NCBI GenBank assembly: GCA_014268975.2
Contig: CP077096.1
Span: 3,447,501 to 3,511,500, forward strand
DNA: 64,000 nt
Source: Pseudomonas wayambapalatensis
GTDB lineage: Bacteria > Pseudomonadota > Gammaproteobacteria > Pseudomonadales > Pseudomonadaceae
Direction of reading: 5' to 3'
Shown here: positions 7,621 to 16,300 of the stretch, in pieces
How positions within the stretch are numbered: the stretch's first letter is position 1
How the letters are laid out: each line of letters begins with the position of its first letter
The notes under the pieces: model-generated
Databases searched by the model: none
Seen by the model: only the letters and a program-made list of their open reading frames with translations
Told to the model about the DNA's origin: nothing
Position numbers and translations under genes: made by a program

Positions 7621-8946
7621 TCAGCGGATCTGATGCTTGTGCAGCAAGCGGTAGAAGGTGGGTCGGGAAACCCCCAGCACCTTCGCCGCGATGCTCATGT
7701 TGTCACTGTGGCGGTTGAGCACATCGCACAACGCCTGGCGTTCTGCGCGGTGCTTGTAGTCTTCCAGCGTCCCCAGCGGTGCCTCGGCCTCCTCCAGCAC
7801 CTGTAACCCCAGATCCTGCGTCTCGATCTGTCGCCCCTCGGCCAGCACCAAGCCGCGACGTACGCGGTTGGCCAGTTCACGTACGTTGCCCGGCCAGTCG
7901 TGCCGCCCCATGGCCGCCAGGGCATTGTCGCTGAACGAGCGTGGCCGTCGCCCCGTTTCCAGGCTGTAGAAATGCGAGAAATGGTTGGCCAGCATCGACA
8001 GGTCACCGTGCCGGTCACGCAGAGGCGCGGTCACCACCTGCAGGACATTGAGCCGGTAGTACAGGTCTTCACGGAACCTGCCACGCTCGATCGCCTGCTC
8101 CAGATCCACGTGCGTCGCGGCCAGCACCCGCGCATCCACCGGAATCGGCTGACTGCCGCCAACGCGCTCTATGTGCTTCTCCTGCAGAAAACGCAACAGA
8201 TTGGCCTGCAACTCCAGAGGCAGGTCGCCAATCTCGTCGAGGAACAGCGTACCGCCGTGCGCCGCCTCGATACGCCCGACCTTGCGTTGATGCGCCCCGG
8301 TAAAGGCGCCTTTCTCGTGGCCGAACAGCTCGGACTGGATCAGATGCTCGGGAATGGCCCCGCAATTGATGGCGATGAACGGCTTGTCATGGCGCTGCGA
8401 CTGACGATGCAGCGTGCGCGCCACCAACTCCTTGCCGGTGCCGCTCTCGCCACGGATCAGCACGGGCGACTCTGTAGGCGCCAGCTTACCGAGCAGCTTG
8501 CGCAACTCGCGGATGGGACGGCTCTCGCCCAGCAGTTCGTGCTCGGGCTCATCGACCCGCACCGCCCCCTTGCCACGTAAGCGCGCCATGCCGAACGCAC
8601 GCCCGAGGGTGACCTGCACCCGGGAAACGTCGAATGGCAGGGTGTGGAAGTCGAAGAACCACTCACAGACGAAATCGCCGACGTTCTGCATGCGCAACTC
8701 TTCGGCGCTGAGCACGGCGATCCATTCGGTATTGCTGCGCTTGATCAAGTCCTTGACGGCATCCTGGTGACGCAGGTGCGAGGCCTGCAATCGCAACAGG
8801 CCGACGTCACAAGGATGCTCGAGCGCAGCGCCCAGGGTACAACTGCGCACATCCCAACCGGCGCCCCGCAGGCCCGGCAGTAGACGGTGGCAATCATCGC
8901 AGGGATCGACAATCAGCAGACGGCGTTGGGATGCAGGTTCAAGCAT
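7621..8946 (-). CDS. VpsR-type sigma-54 enhancer-binding transcriptional activator
   Basis: A 441-residue regulator. Residues 1-120 form a degenerate receiver-like domain of the VpsR type. The AAA+ domain spans about 130-365 with Walker A GESGTGKE, the sigma-54 contact loop GAFTGA and Walker B GGTLFLDEIGD. The C-terminal Fis-type helix-turn-helix (SIAAKVLGVSRPTFYRLL) spans about 415-441. VpsR homologues respond to c-di-GMP and control biofilm matrix genes; targets here are not shown by sequence. It lies 2.4 kb from the fap operon, which has a sigma-54-like promoter with palindromic upstream sites, making fap a candidate target. Convergent with the sulfatase-type gene. Confidence 0.87.
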   Translation of the reverse strand: MLEPASQRRLLIVDPCDDCHRLLPGLRGAGWDVRSCTLGAALEHPCDVGLLRLQASHLRHQDAVKDLIKRSNTEWIAVLSAEELRMQNVGDFVCEWFFDFHTLPFDVSRVQVTLGRAFGMARLRGKGAVRVDEPEHELLGESRPIRELRKLLGKLAPTESPVLIRGESGTGKELVARTLHRQSQRHDKPFIAINCGAIPEHLIQSELFGHEKGAFTGAHQRKVGRIEAAHGGTLFLDEIGDLPLELQANLLRFLQEKHIERVGGSQPIPVDARVLAATHVDLEQAIERGRFREDLYYRLNVLQVVTAPLRDRHGDLSMLANHFSHFYSLETGRRPRSFSDNALAAMGRHDWPGNVRELANRVRRGLVLAEGRQIETQDLGLQVLEEAEAPLGTLEDYKHRAERQALCDVLNRHSDNMSIAAKVLGVSRPTFYRLLHKHQIR

Positions 8947-9279
8947 GACCTATCCTTGGCGCCAATTTTCAGTTTTTTAATTAGAAACAGTAAGTTGCGG
9001 CGCCCGAATTAACAGTAGCAACGAACCTGACGGTGCCCACTACCGTTTGTCTGCCAAATGCCGTCACGCAAAGCGACTTCGGAATTTTTACCCATAACCG
9101 GCGTCACAGGCGGCACATACAACGGATCACTTTTTCCGTTATAAAAAAATTTTCGACTGCCATGTGACTTCACCCACGACCCGGAGCATCAGTACCAATA
9201 ACCCCGCGCTGCAATCGTTCATTTCTTTACCCGGCGCGGACACACATTTGCTGTTTGGGACCACAAGAGAGACCGAACC
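8947..9279. other. Divergent intergenic region
   Basis: A 333-nt gap between the VpsR-type activator (minus strand) and the small gene at 9280. It is AT-richer than its surroundings, with an A-tract TATAAAAAAATTTT at about 9140-9153. A weak -24/-12-like element, GGACACACATTTGCT, lies at 9238-9252 in the plus direction. It has GG and GC correctly spaced and a perfect TTGCT, but poor match in between. No ORF, tRNA or strong hairpin was seen. Confidence 0.4.
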
Positions 9280-9549
9280 ATGAATGCCCCGCTCCGTGTC
9301 AACGAAGCACTGCTGATTGCCGACCACGCCTTCGAACCCTTCCAGTGCGTTGCCTGGGATGCACCCAACGGTACTGGTGAGCTGAGCCTGGCAGTGATCG
9401 ACCGGACCAGCACCCGCATCGGCAGCAAACAGGTATCCTCGCGCATCTATTCGGACCCTGCACAATGGGCGAGCCTGATCGAGGAAGTCCGCGCCGAGCT
9501 GTTCGAAAAAGGCTATGACCTGCAACCCTGGTCCATGCCCAAGGCATAA
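9280..9549 (+). CDS. Conserved-looking hypothetical protein, 89 aa
   Basis: An 89-residue soluble protein (begins MNAPLRVNEALLIADHAFEP) with no signal peptide or membrane segment and no motif I recognise. It is balanced in charge, with an amphipathic helix at about 66-80 (SLIEEVRAELFEKGYD). Start ATG has GAGAG about 10 nt upstream, and a terminator-like hairpin follows 11 nt after the stop, so it reads as a real monocistronic gene. It is divergent from the VpsR-type activator and could be under its control. Function unknown. Confidence 0.65.
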   Translation: MNAPLRVNEALLIADHAFEPFQCVAWDAPNGTGELSLAVIDRTSTRIGSKQVSSRIYSDPAQWASLIEEVRAELFEKGYDLQPWSMPKA

Positions 9550-9560
9550 CTTGCCGACGC

Positions 9561-9588
9561 ACAGGTGCGCGTCTTGTCGCGCACTTGT
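9561..9588 (+). terminator. Hairpin after the 89-aa gene
   Basis: ACAGGTGCGCG-TCTTGT-CGCGCACTTGT forms an 11-bp stem with one G-U pair and a 6-nt loop. It lies 11 nt after the stop at 9549. Confidence 0.6.
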
Positions 9589-9668
9589 GCAACTTTCCCC
9601 CTGCTGCTTCGGCAACTTTCAGTTTGTGCGACTTATTGTCGCGCGCCCACTTTAGCTAACGACGTTCA

Positions 9669-9730
9669 AGGATTCCCCGATCAAGTCAGTACAGGCCGCC
9701 TGACCTGTGCTGACTTGATCGGAGAGTCCT
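9669..9730. repeat. 62-bp imperfect inverted repeat, IS-associated
   Basis: Two 27-nt arms (9669-9695 and 9704-9730) match at 24 of 27 positions around an 8-nt loop (CCGCCTGA). The core GATCAAGTCAG...CTGACTTGATC is perfect. The left arm, loop and part of the right arm recur in direct orientation at 11165-11209, next to a transposase remnant, so this probably derives from a mobile element end. The rest of 9589-9908 shows no gene. Confidence 0.7.
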
Positions 9731-9908
9731 TAACGGCGCAGAACCCCTCCCGGGACTGTGTTGGACTCATGAACGGCCGTTGAACCACGAACAATACGTG
9801 CTACTTCAGCAGCCTATCAACGAGCACTCAGAATGTCGCGAGCGTCTGCGCGGAAAAGACCGAAACCAAGCGGCTGCAGAATCGATCGAGCAATGGTGTC
9901 CTTCCGGC

Positions 9909-10907
9909 TCAACTTGCGCTAGGCAAACAGGAGCGGACAAATCGGCCCACCTCCGAGCGCAGTTCCCAGTCCTCTGGTGCGCCCATGAAACCGCCGTGGG
10001 GCATGCCTTCAAAGATATGCAACTCGCAGGGAACGCCGACGCGGTGCAGCGCCCGATGCAGGCGTACGGCGTTCGACAGAAACAGATCGCGCGTGCCGCT
10101 CTGTATAAAGGTTCGCACGAAACCCCGGGAGAAATCACCGAACAGCGGCGACAACAAAGGATCGGCCAGGTCAGCTCCAGCGGCATACAGTAGGTTGTTG
10201 GACATTAGCGAACCGGGCAGTTGCACGTCGATGAGCTGATTCAGCGTGAAGCTGTCGCCCGACTCGGTCAGATCCGCTTGCGGCGATAGCAGTACCAGCG
10301 CTGCGGGCAGTGGCAGACCTTCGTCGCGCGCACGCAGCACCATTGCGGCTGCCAGATTGCCTCCTGCCGAACGCCCGCCGATGACGATACTTTGCGCAGG
10401 ATACTGTTGAAGCAGCCGACGGTACACCGTCAGGCAGTCGTCCAATGCGGCCGGATAGGGGTGCTCCGGTGGCGTGCGGTAGTCGATACCCCAGCAGCGC
10501 AGACCTAACTGGTCGGCCTGCATTTGCGCGCCAACGCGGCATGCGGTGCCTCCGCCAAAGACTAGGCCTCCTCCATGCAGATCGACAAAGACCGCGTCGT
10601 CGGCAACCAAGTTTGTCGGCGTAGCGATGTGCACCGTGGCTCCGTCAATCTGTTCGGTTTCCACGCTGGCGAGCAACGGACCAGCAAGTAGCGTCATAGC
10701 GGAGCCGTACTGCGCATCAACGCTCGCTTTCAGGCGAATCCAGCCGTCGATATCGTCCAGATGTGGGGGGGATTGCAATGCATTCAGCGGTACGCCATCA
10801 GCATTAACCATGCGGCGCAGCGTAGCCTGGGCCTCAGTGCTGATGCTTTCAGGAAAGGGAATATCGCGAGCCGGAATCCGGACGCCGTTGGCTGGATTGT
10901 TGTTCAT
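9909..10907 (-). CDS. HSL-family alpha/beta hydrolase (esterase)
   Basis: A 332-residue cytoplasmic hydrolase of the hormone-sensitive-lipase family. It has the oxyanion motif HGGG (about residue 110), the nucleophile elbow G-R-S-A-G-G (Ser about 179, Arg replacing the usual Asp), a probable acid in SGTRDLF (about 273) and the His in GMPHGGF (about 303). Physiological substrate unknown; relatives cleave short-chain esters or carbamates. GC looks lower and codon use more mixed than in neighbours. It sits alone between two copies of an IS-associated inverted repeat, which suggests acquisition as cargo. Start ATG at 10907. Confidence 0.8.
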   Translation of the reverse strand: MNNNPANGVRIPARDIPFPESISTEAQATLRRMVNADGVPLNALQSPPHLDDIDGWIRLKASVDAQYGSAMTLLAGPLLASVETEQIDGATVHIATPTNLVADDAVFVDLHGGGLVFGGGTACRVGAQMQADQLGLRCWGIDYRTPPEHPYPAALDDCLTVYRRLLQQYPAQSIVIGGRSAGGNLAAAMVLRARDEGLPLPAALVLLSPQADLTESGDSFTLNQLIDVQLPGSLMSNNLLYAAGADLADPLLSPLFGDFSRGFVRTFIQSGTRDLFLSNAVRLHRALHRVGVPCELHIFEGMPHGGFMGAPEDWELRSEVGRFVRSCLPSAS

Positions 10908-11164
10908 GGAAGCGGTTTCTCTAAGGGGACCTCATCGCGGATCGGCAGTGCTGGAATGGAATGCAACGCCTCCAAGCCACGCCGCCACGAACTTCCGGCA
11001 TCCGGCGTGCTGTGGTCGAAAGTGACCGACAGCTCGACTATAACATAGCCCATTGCCCCCTCCCCCGAGAAAGCAGGTAGCGGGGATTTGCTCAGCATCA
11101 GGCAAGAAGTAGCCACGCAGCACAGCGCGACTCAACAGCGCCAGTTTCGGGCCGGACACCGTCA

Positions 11165-11209
11165 GGGATTCTCCGATCAAGTCAGCACAGGCCGCCTGAC
11201 CTGTGCTGA
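11165..11209. repeat. Second, partial copy of the IS-associated inverted repeat
   Basis: GGGATTCTCCGATCAAGTCAGCACAGG, the same 8-nt loop, then CCTGTGCTGA reproduce 9669-9713 with a few substitutions. The right arm ends after CTGA instead of continuing to CTTGATCGG, so this copy is truncated. It lies just before the transposase remnant. The gap 10908-11164 holds only short minus-strand ORFs of doubtful coding status. Confidence 0.65.
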
Positions 11210-11249
11210 AATGGCCCTCCGTCCAACTGCCCTCTACAAGCCCTCCATC

Positions 11250-11618
11250 CCATGAGTCAGATGAGCTTTTCCGAAACGTTGTCTGTGCCGATGCGGGTTA
11301 TACCGGCGTAGATAATCGACCTGAGCACGACAGACGGCAAGTGATCTGGCAGATCGCTGCGCGACGCAGCACCTACAAGCACTTGAGCGGACGCAGCCTG
11401 CTCTGCAAGGCCGAACGTCAGATCGAGAAAGTCAAAGCGCAGACGCGGGCGAAAGTCGAGCCCCCTTTCGCGTGATCTAGCGCCAGTTCGGTTATGTGAA
11501 AACCCGCTTCCGTGGGTTGGCCAAGAACACGGCGCAACTGACCACGCTGTTTGCTCTGTCGAATCGGTGGAGGGTGCGCCGGCAATTATTGTCTGCTGCG
11601 GGAGAGGTGCGCCCGTGA
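11250..11618 (+). pseudogene. IS5-family transposase remnant (C-terminal part)
   Basis: The translation around 11280-11475 (VVCADAGYTGVDNRPEHDR ... KVKAQTRAKVEPPF) matches the C-terminal half of IS5-type DDE transposases, with the second catalytic Asp in ADAGYTG and the catalytic Glu in AKVEPPF. The reading then shifts by one base at about 11466 and continues as RVI-stop-RQFGYVKTRFRGLAKNTAQLTTLFALSN to 11618, where the family normally has Lys in place of the stop (TAG for AAG). The N-terminal half is missing. So it carries a 5' deletion, a frameshift and a nonsense change, and it is inactive. Confidence 0.8.
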
Positions 11619-11622
11619 GGGC

Positions 11623-11651
11623 GGATAACCAAGGCTTTGCCTTGGTTATCC
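11623..11651. terminator. Perfect 13-bp hairpin at the chlD/IS junction
   Basis: GGATAACCAAGGC-TTT-GCCTTGGTTATCC is a perfect 13-bp stem with a 3-nt loop. It overlaps the last codons of chlD and lies just after the transposase remnant. It may terminate cobW-cobN-chlD transcription or be an element end; it lacks a clear U-tract on either strand. Confidence 0.5.
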
Positions 11652-13387
11652 ATTGATCAGCGGCTGAAAGTCAGGCTTTTCGGTATCCCTAAACCACCCA
11701 TTTCCGGCTGATGAGCAGCTTGTTCGGAGTTTCCTTGACTGATCGATATGCTGGTAATCCGCCTGCAGTTGCGCAGCGAGTTGCCTTGCCCGCCCCAGGC
11801 GCACCGGCGCCGTCTCGATATCGACCAGCACGCAGGCACAGGGCATCGGCTGCACAGGCTTCCAGCGTTGCAGGCGCCCGTCGGTCAGCACCAGGCAGCG
11901 TTGGACCTCCCCGGGGTGCGCTTTGCCACGGCGCAGCAACCACTGGCGCGCCTCTTCCAGGGCCGCGAGCAACGGCGTGCCGCCCCCCGCCCCGAGCGCA
12001 CGCAGCCAGGGCTGAAGCGCAGCCGAGGCCTTCAGGCCATGACGCTGCCACTGTGGCGTGCTGCCGCTGGCGGTCAGCAACGCCAGGCGCGCACGCTGGC
12101 GGTAGGCCTGGTCGAAGAAGGTCTCGAGCAGCCCCTTCGCTTGCGCAAGGGATTGGTGGCGGCGGGTTGACGCCGACGCATCGACGATCACCAACCACAG
12201 TTCCGGCGGCTGTCCACGGCGTTGCTGCCAGCACAGGTCCTCGACACGGCGCGGCCGCCCCTTGAGCAGGGTCGGCAGCCAGGCGACCCGACCTCCAGCG
12301 GCTGCACGGGGGCGTCCACGGCTGGCACCTGTCAGTTTTCCGGCACGGGGCCTGGCATCCGCCGCTGAACCACTTCGTGCGCGGATGCTCAGGGCTTTTT
12401 TGCCCAGTTCGGCACCTCACGCCGGGCACCTGCGCTCACCGGTTGTGCCTCCATTGCCCCCCAGTCACCTTGCCCACTCGGGTCTTGCGACTGCTGGCCG
12501 CCCTGAGGTGGCGTGTTCGAGCCAGCGGGCGGCTCTGCGCTACGGCGGCGATGGCGCAAAGCAAATTCGGCCACAGCCTCTACATCTTCCTCGCCGATGG
12601 CCGCAGCACCGCGCCAGGCGGCATGGGCGCGTGCCGCACGCAGCCAGACCAGGTCGGCACGCAGGCCATCGACACCCGCAGCGAAGCAACGCTCGGTGAT
12701 CCAGGCCAGCGCCTGGTCGTCCAGGGCAATGGCGGGCAGGCGCTCACGCGCTTGCTGGCAGCGTTCGCGCAACTGCGCCTGGGCCACTGCCCATTGCGCG
12801 CAGAACGCCTCGGGGTCGCTGTCGAATGCCAGACGGCGACGGATGATCTGCTGACGGTCGTCCGGCTCAGGCGTGCCTTCAAGGGCGATGTTCAAGCCGA
12901 AACGGTCGAGCAACTGCGGACGCAGCTCGCCCTCTTCCGGATTCATGGTGCCGATCAGCACGAAACGCGCGGCGTGACGGTGCGAGATGCCGTCGCGCTC
13001 GACACGATTGGTGCCACTGGCCGCCACATCCAGCAGCAGGTCCACCAGCGGGTCGGGCAGCAGGTTGACCTCATCCACATAGAGCACCCCGCCATCCGCC
13101 TGGGCCAGCACGCCCGCCGAGAAGCGTGCCTTGCCCTGCCCCAGCGCAGCGTCCAGATCCAGAGTACCGACCAGCCGCTCTTCGGTCGCGCCCAGCGGCA
13201 AAGTCACGAAAGGGCCCGCGCCGAGCAGGTCGGCCAGGCCCCGGGCCAAGGTGCTCTTGGCCATGCCACGCGGCCCCTCGATCAGCACACCGCCGATCTT
13301 CGGGTCGATGGCGGTCAGGCACAGGGCCAGCTTGAGGTCTTGCGCACCGACCACGGCGGCCAGGGGAAACTGCAGGGGTTCGGTCAT
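11646..13387 (-). CDS. chlD: ChlD, cobaltochelatase medium subunit made by -1 frameshifting
   Basis: Joint product of the chlI frame (13387 to the slippery site at 12401-12395) and the -1 frame down to 11646: about 580 residues. The AAA+ half is ChlI. After the slip the frame reads KK-ALSIRARSGS, then an Arg/Pro/Ala-rich linker, then a von Willebrand A domain with MIDAS-like D-A-S-A-S (WLVIVDASAS), GGGTPL and VLTDGR. No ATG or GTG opens the VWA frame between its upstream TGA (12417-12419) and the domain; only an internal TTG at 12194 exists, which would cut the linker. That supports frameshifting over a separate gene. The last ~30 residues (after YQHID) look unrelated to the family and probably come from the adjacent IS sequence. 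Confidence 0.72.
12355..12418 (-). promoter_or_regulatory. Programmed -1 frameshift signal in chlI/chlD
   Basis: On the minus strand the chlI frame reads GCA AAA AAG CCC TGA. A_AAA_AAG (12401-12395) is the same slippery heptamer as in E. coli dnaX. A Shine-Dalgarno-like GAGGTG (12418-12413) lies 11 nt upstream. A perfect 8-bp stem, GCATCCGC/GCGGATGC (12388-12381 with 12362-12355, 18-nt loop), starts 6 nt downstream. All three elements of an SD-stimulated, structure-stimulated -1 shift are present, and the -1 frame opens into the VWA domain. Confidence 0.78.
12389..13387 (-). CDS. chlI: ChlI-like AAA+ ATPase, cobaltochelatase small subunit
   Basis: A 332-residue AAA+ protein of the Mg/Co-chelatase I type; with CobN and ChlD it powers ATP-dependent cobalt insertion in the aerobic B12 pathway. 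It shows Walker A GPRGMAKST (about residue 39), Walker B GGVLYVDEVNLL (about 103), sensor region GTMNPEEGELRPQLLDRF (about 145-162) and a C-terminal helical lid. It ends in a Pro/Gln/Gly linker (about 275-315) typical of ChlD rather than of a free ChlI. The stop TGA comes two codons after a slippery heptamer. Starts 1 nt after the cobN stop, so translation is coupled. Confidence 0.88.
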   Translation of the reverse strand: MTEPLQFPLAAVVGAQDLKLALCLTAIDPKIGGVLIEGPRGMAKSTLARGLADLLGAGPFVTLPLGATEERLVGTLDLDAALGQGKARFSAGVLAQADGGVLYVDEVNLLPDPLVDLLLDVAASGTNRVERDGISHRHAARFVLIGTMNPEEGELRPQLLDRFGLNIALEGTPEPDDRQQIIRRRLAFDSDPEAFCAQWAVAQAQLRERCQQARERLPAIALDDQALAWITERCFAAGVDGLRADLVWLRAARAHAAWRGAAAIGEEDVEAVAEFALRHRRRSAEPPAGSNTPPQGGQQSQDPSGQGDWGAMEAQPVSAGARREVPNWAKKP

Positions 13388-13388
13388 T

Positions 13389-16300
13389 TCAGGCCTCTTC
13401 CTCGCCGTCGAGCAACTGCTGCTCGAGGGCCTCGCGGTAATCGCCCGGCGCCTGCCAAAGACCGCGCTGCTGGGCTTCCAGCAAGCGCTCGGTCAGATCG
13501 TGCAAGGCGTGCGGGTTATGCTCGCGCATGAATGCTCGAGTCGCCGGGTCGAGCACGTAGGCATCGGCCAGCGACTGGTAATGGTGATCGTCGATCAGGT
13601 GAGTGGTGGCATCGAAGGCGAACAGGTTGTCGACCGTCGCCGCCAGCTCGAAGGCACCTTTATAGCCGTGACGCTTGACCCCGTCGATCCATTTCGGGTT
13701 CAGCGCACGCGCACGGATCACCCGGTTCAGCTCTTCCTTGAGGGTGCGAATACGCGGGCGGTCGACCTGGCTGTGGTCGCCGTGGTAGCTGGCGACCGTG
13801 GCGCCGGCCAGGGTTTCGGCAGCCGCGAGCATGCCGCCCTGGAACTGGTAGTAGTCGTTGGAGTCGAGCAGGTCGTGCTCGTGGTTGTCCTGGTTCTGCA
13901 ACACCGCCTGGACCTGCCCCAGGCGCTGGGCGAACTGGGCCCGTGCCGGCGTGCCTTCATCGGCGGCACCGTAGGCGTAGCCGCCATGGTTGAGGTAGAC
14001 CTCGGCCAAGTCGGCGCGCCCCTGCCAGAGGCGTCCGTCGATGGCGTTCTGCACACCCGCGCCATAGGCACCCGGCTTGGCGCCGAATACCCGCCAGCCA
14101 GCCTGGCGCCCGGCCTGCTCGGCATCGACACCCTGCGCCAGCAGCGCCTGACGCTCGGCACGCACGCGGGCCGCCAGCGGGTTGAGGTCGTCCGGCTCGT
14201 CCAGCGCCGCCACGGCCTGAACCGCCGCATCGAACAGGCGAATCAGGTTGCCGAAGGCATCGCGGAAGAAACCCGACACGCGCAAGGTGACATCTACCCG
14301 CGGGCGATCGAGCAGGCTCAGGGGCAGGATTTCGAAGTCATCGACCCGTTGGCTGCCGGTGGCCCATACCGGCCTGACCCCCATCAGCGCCATGGCCTGG
14401 GCGATATCGTCACCGCCAGTGCGCATGGTCGCCGTGCCCCAGACCGACAGCCCGAGCTGGCGCAGGTGATCGCCATGCTCCTGCAGGTGACGCTCGAGGA
14501 TCAGGCTGGCAGAGGCAAAGCCCAGGCGCCAGGCGGTGGTGGTGGGCAGGTTGCGCACATCCACGGTATAGAAGTTGCGCCCGGTGGGCAGTACGTCCAG
14601 GCGTCCCCGGCTGGGTGCCCCGCTGGGGCCCGCCGGCACGAAGCGCCCGGCCAGCGCGGCCAGCAGGCCCTCGATCTCGGCGGCCCCGCAGGCATCCAGG
14701 TGCGGCGCGACCTCCTCCCTCAACGCCTGCAGCACGGCGTGCACGCCCTGCCACTGCGCGCTGTCCGGTGCCGTTTCACGGCCTTCGATCAAGGCCAGGG
14801 CAAGCGCTTCCAGGCGCTCGCGCGTGTCGCCGCAGGTGCGCCACGCCGCCTGGTCGAGTGCCTGCAGCAGCACAGGTCGCGGCCCTTCCCAGGCTTGCCC
14901 GAGGTCGCAATCCAGCGGATCGAACCCCAACGCCAGCGCCCGCGCCAGTGCGCGCAGCAGGCTGGCATTGCCGCCACGGCCGTCACCACGATCGACCCGC
15001 AGCAGCGCCAGCAGCGTATCGCTGCGCAGGCGCCCTTGCGGCGACTGGCCAAAGACATGCAAGCCATCGCGAATCTGCGACTCTTTCAAGTCGCACAAGT
15101 AGGTGTCCAGGCGTGGCAGCCAGACAGCGGCATCGTCCAGTTGCCCTTCGAGCTGCAGGTCACGGTCGATATGGTTGGCCTTGACCAGTTCGAGAATGTC
15201 GCGCTGCAGCTCGCGGGCGCGGCGCGGGTCGAGCAGTTGCGCCTCGTAGTATTCGTCGGCCAGCTGCTCCAGATGCCGCAGCGGCCCGTAGGTTTCGGCG
15301 CGGGTCAGTGGCGGCATCAGGTGGTCGATGATCACCGCCTGGGTGCGGCGCTTGGCCTGGGCGCCCTCACCGGGGTCGTTGACGATGAACGGGTAGATGT
15401 TCGGCAGCGGGCCGAGCAGCGCATCCGGCCAGCACTCGGCGGACAGCCCGACGCCCTTGCCGGGCAGCCACTCCAGATTGCCGTGCTTGCCGACATGGAT
15501 CAGCGCATCGGCGGCAAAGCCGTTGCGCAACCAGAAATGGAACGCCAGGTAGCCATGCGGCGGCACCAGGTCCGGGTCGTGATACACCGCGCTCGGGTCT
15601 ACCTGGTAGCCCCGGGCCGGCTGGATACCGACAAAGGTCAGGCCGTAGCGCAGACCGGCGATCATCATCCGGCCACTGCGGAACATCGGGTCTTGCTCAG
15701 GCGCGCCCCAGCGTTCGCGCACCGCACGCTGGTTGGCCTCGGGCAGGCAGGCGAAGGCCGCGAGGTAGTCGTCCAGAGACAGGCTCTGGGCACAGGGGCG
15801 CTGGTCGAGGTGATCCAGGTCGTTGGTCACGCCGCCGAGCAGTTCGTGAATCAGCGCCGTGCCCGTCTGCGGCAAGCCAGCAACCGGATAACCCTCGGCC
15901 TGCAGGGCATGCAGGATGTTCAGCGCGGCGCCAGGCGTGTCGAGCCCCACGCCATTGCCGATACGCCCGTCGCGGGTCGGATAGTTGGCCAGCACCAGCG
16001 CCACGCGCTTCTGGGCATTGGGCAGTCGCGCCAGCTCGACCCAGCGCCGTGCCAGCTCGGCGACGAAATCCATGCGTTCGGGGTGGGCCTTGTAGCAGAC
16101 CACATCGGACTGGCTGCGCTCGCTGCGCCAGGCCAGGTCCTTGAAGCTGACCGGCCGGGTGATGATGCGCCCGTCCAGCTCCGGCAAGGCGATGTGCATG
16201 GCCAGGTCGCGCGCACCCAAGCCCTGCTCGCTGGCTTCCCAGCCGGGCTGGTTGTCCTGGGCGCAGATCGCCTGCAACACCGGCACGTCGCGGCGCAGCG

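Noticed and set aside
9669..9730. Inverted repeat as a simple transcription terminator
   Set aside because: It has no U-tract, lies 120 nt past the gene, already has a terminator-like hairpin upstream, and recurs beside a transposase remnant.
12389..12419. chlI stop as a sequencing error splitting one chlD gene
   Set aside because: The slippery heptamer, upstream SD-like site and downstream stem together fit programmed frameshifting better than a random indel. A homopolymer error in the six-base A-run remains a formal alternative to test with reads.
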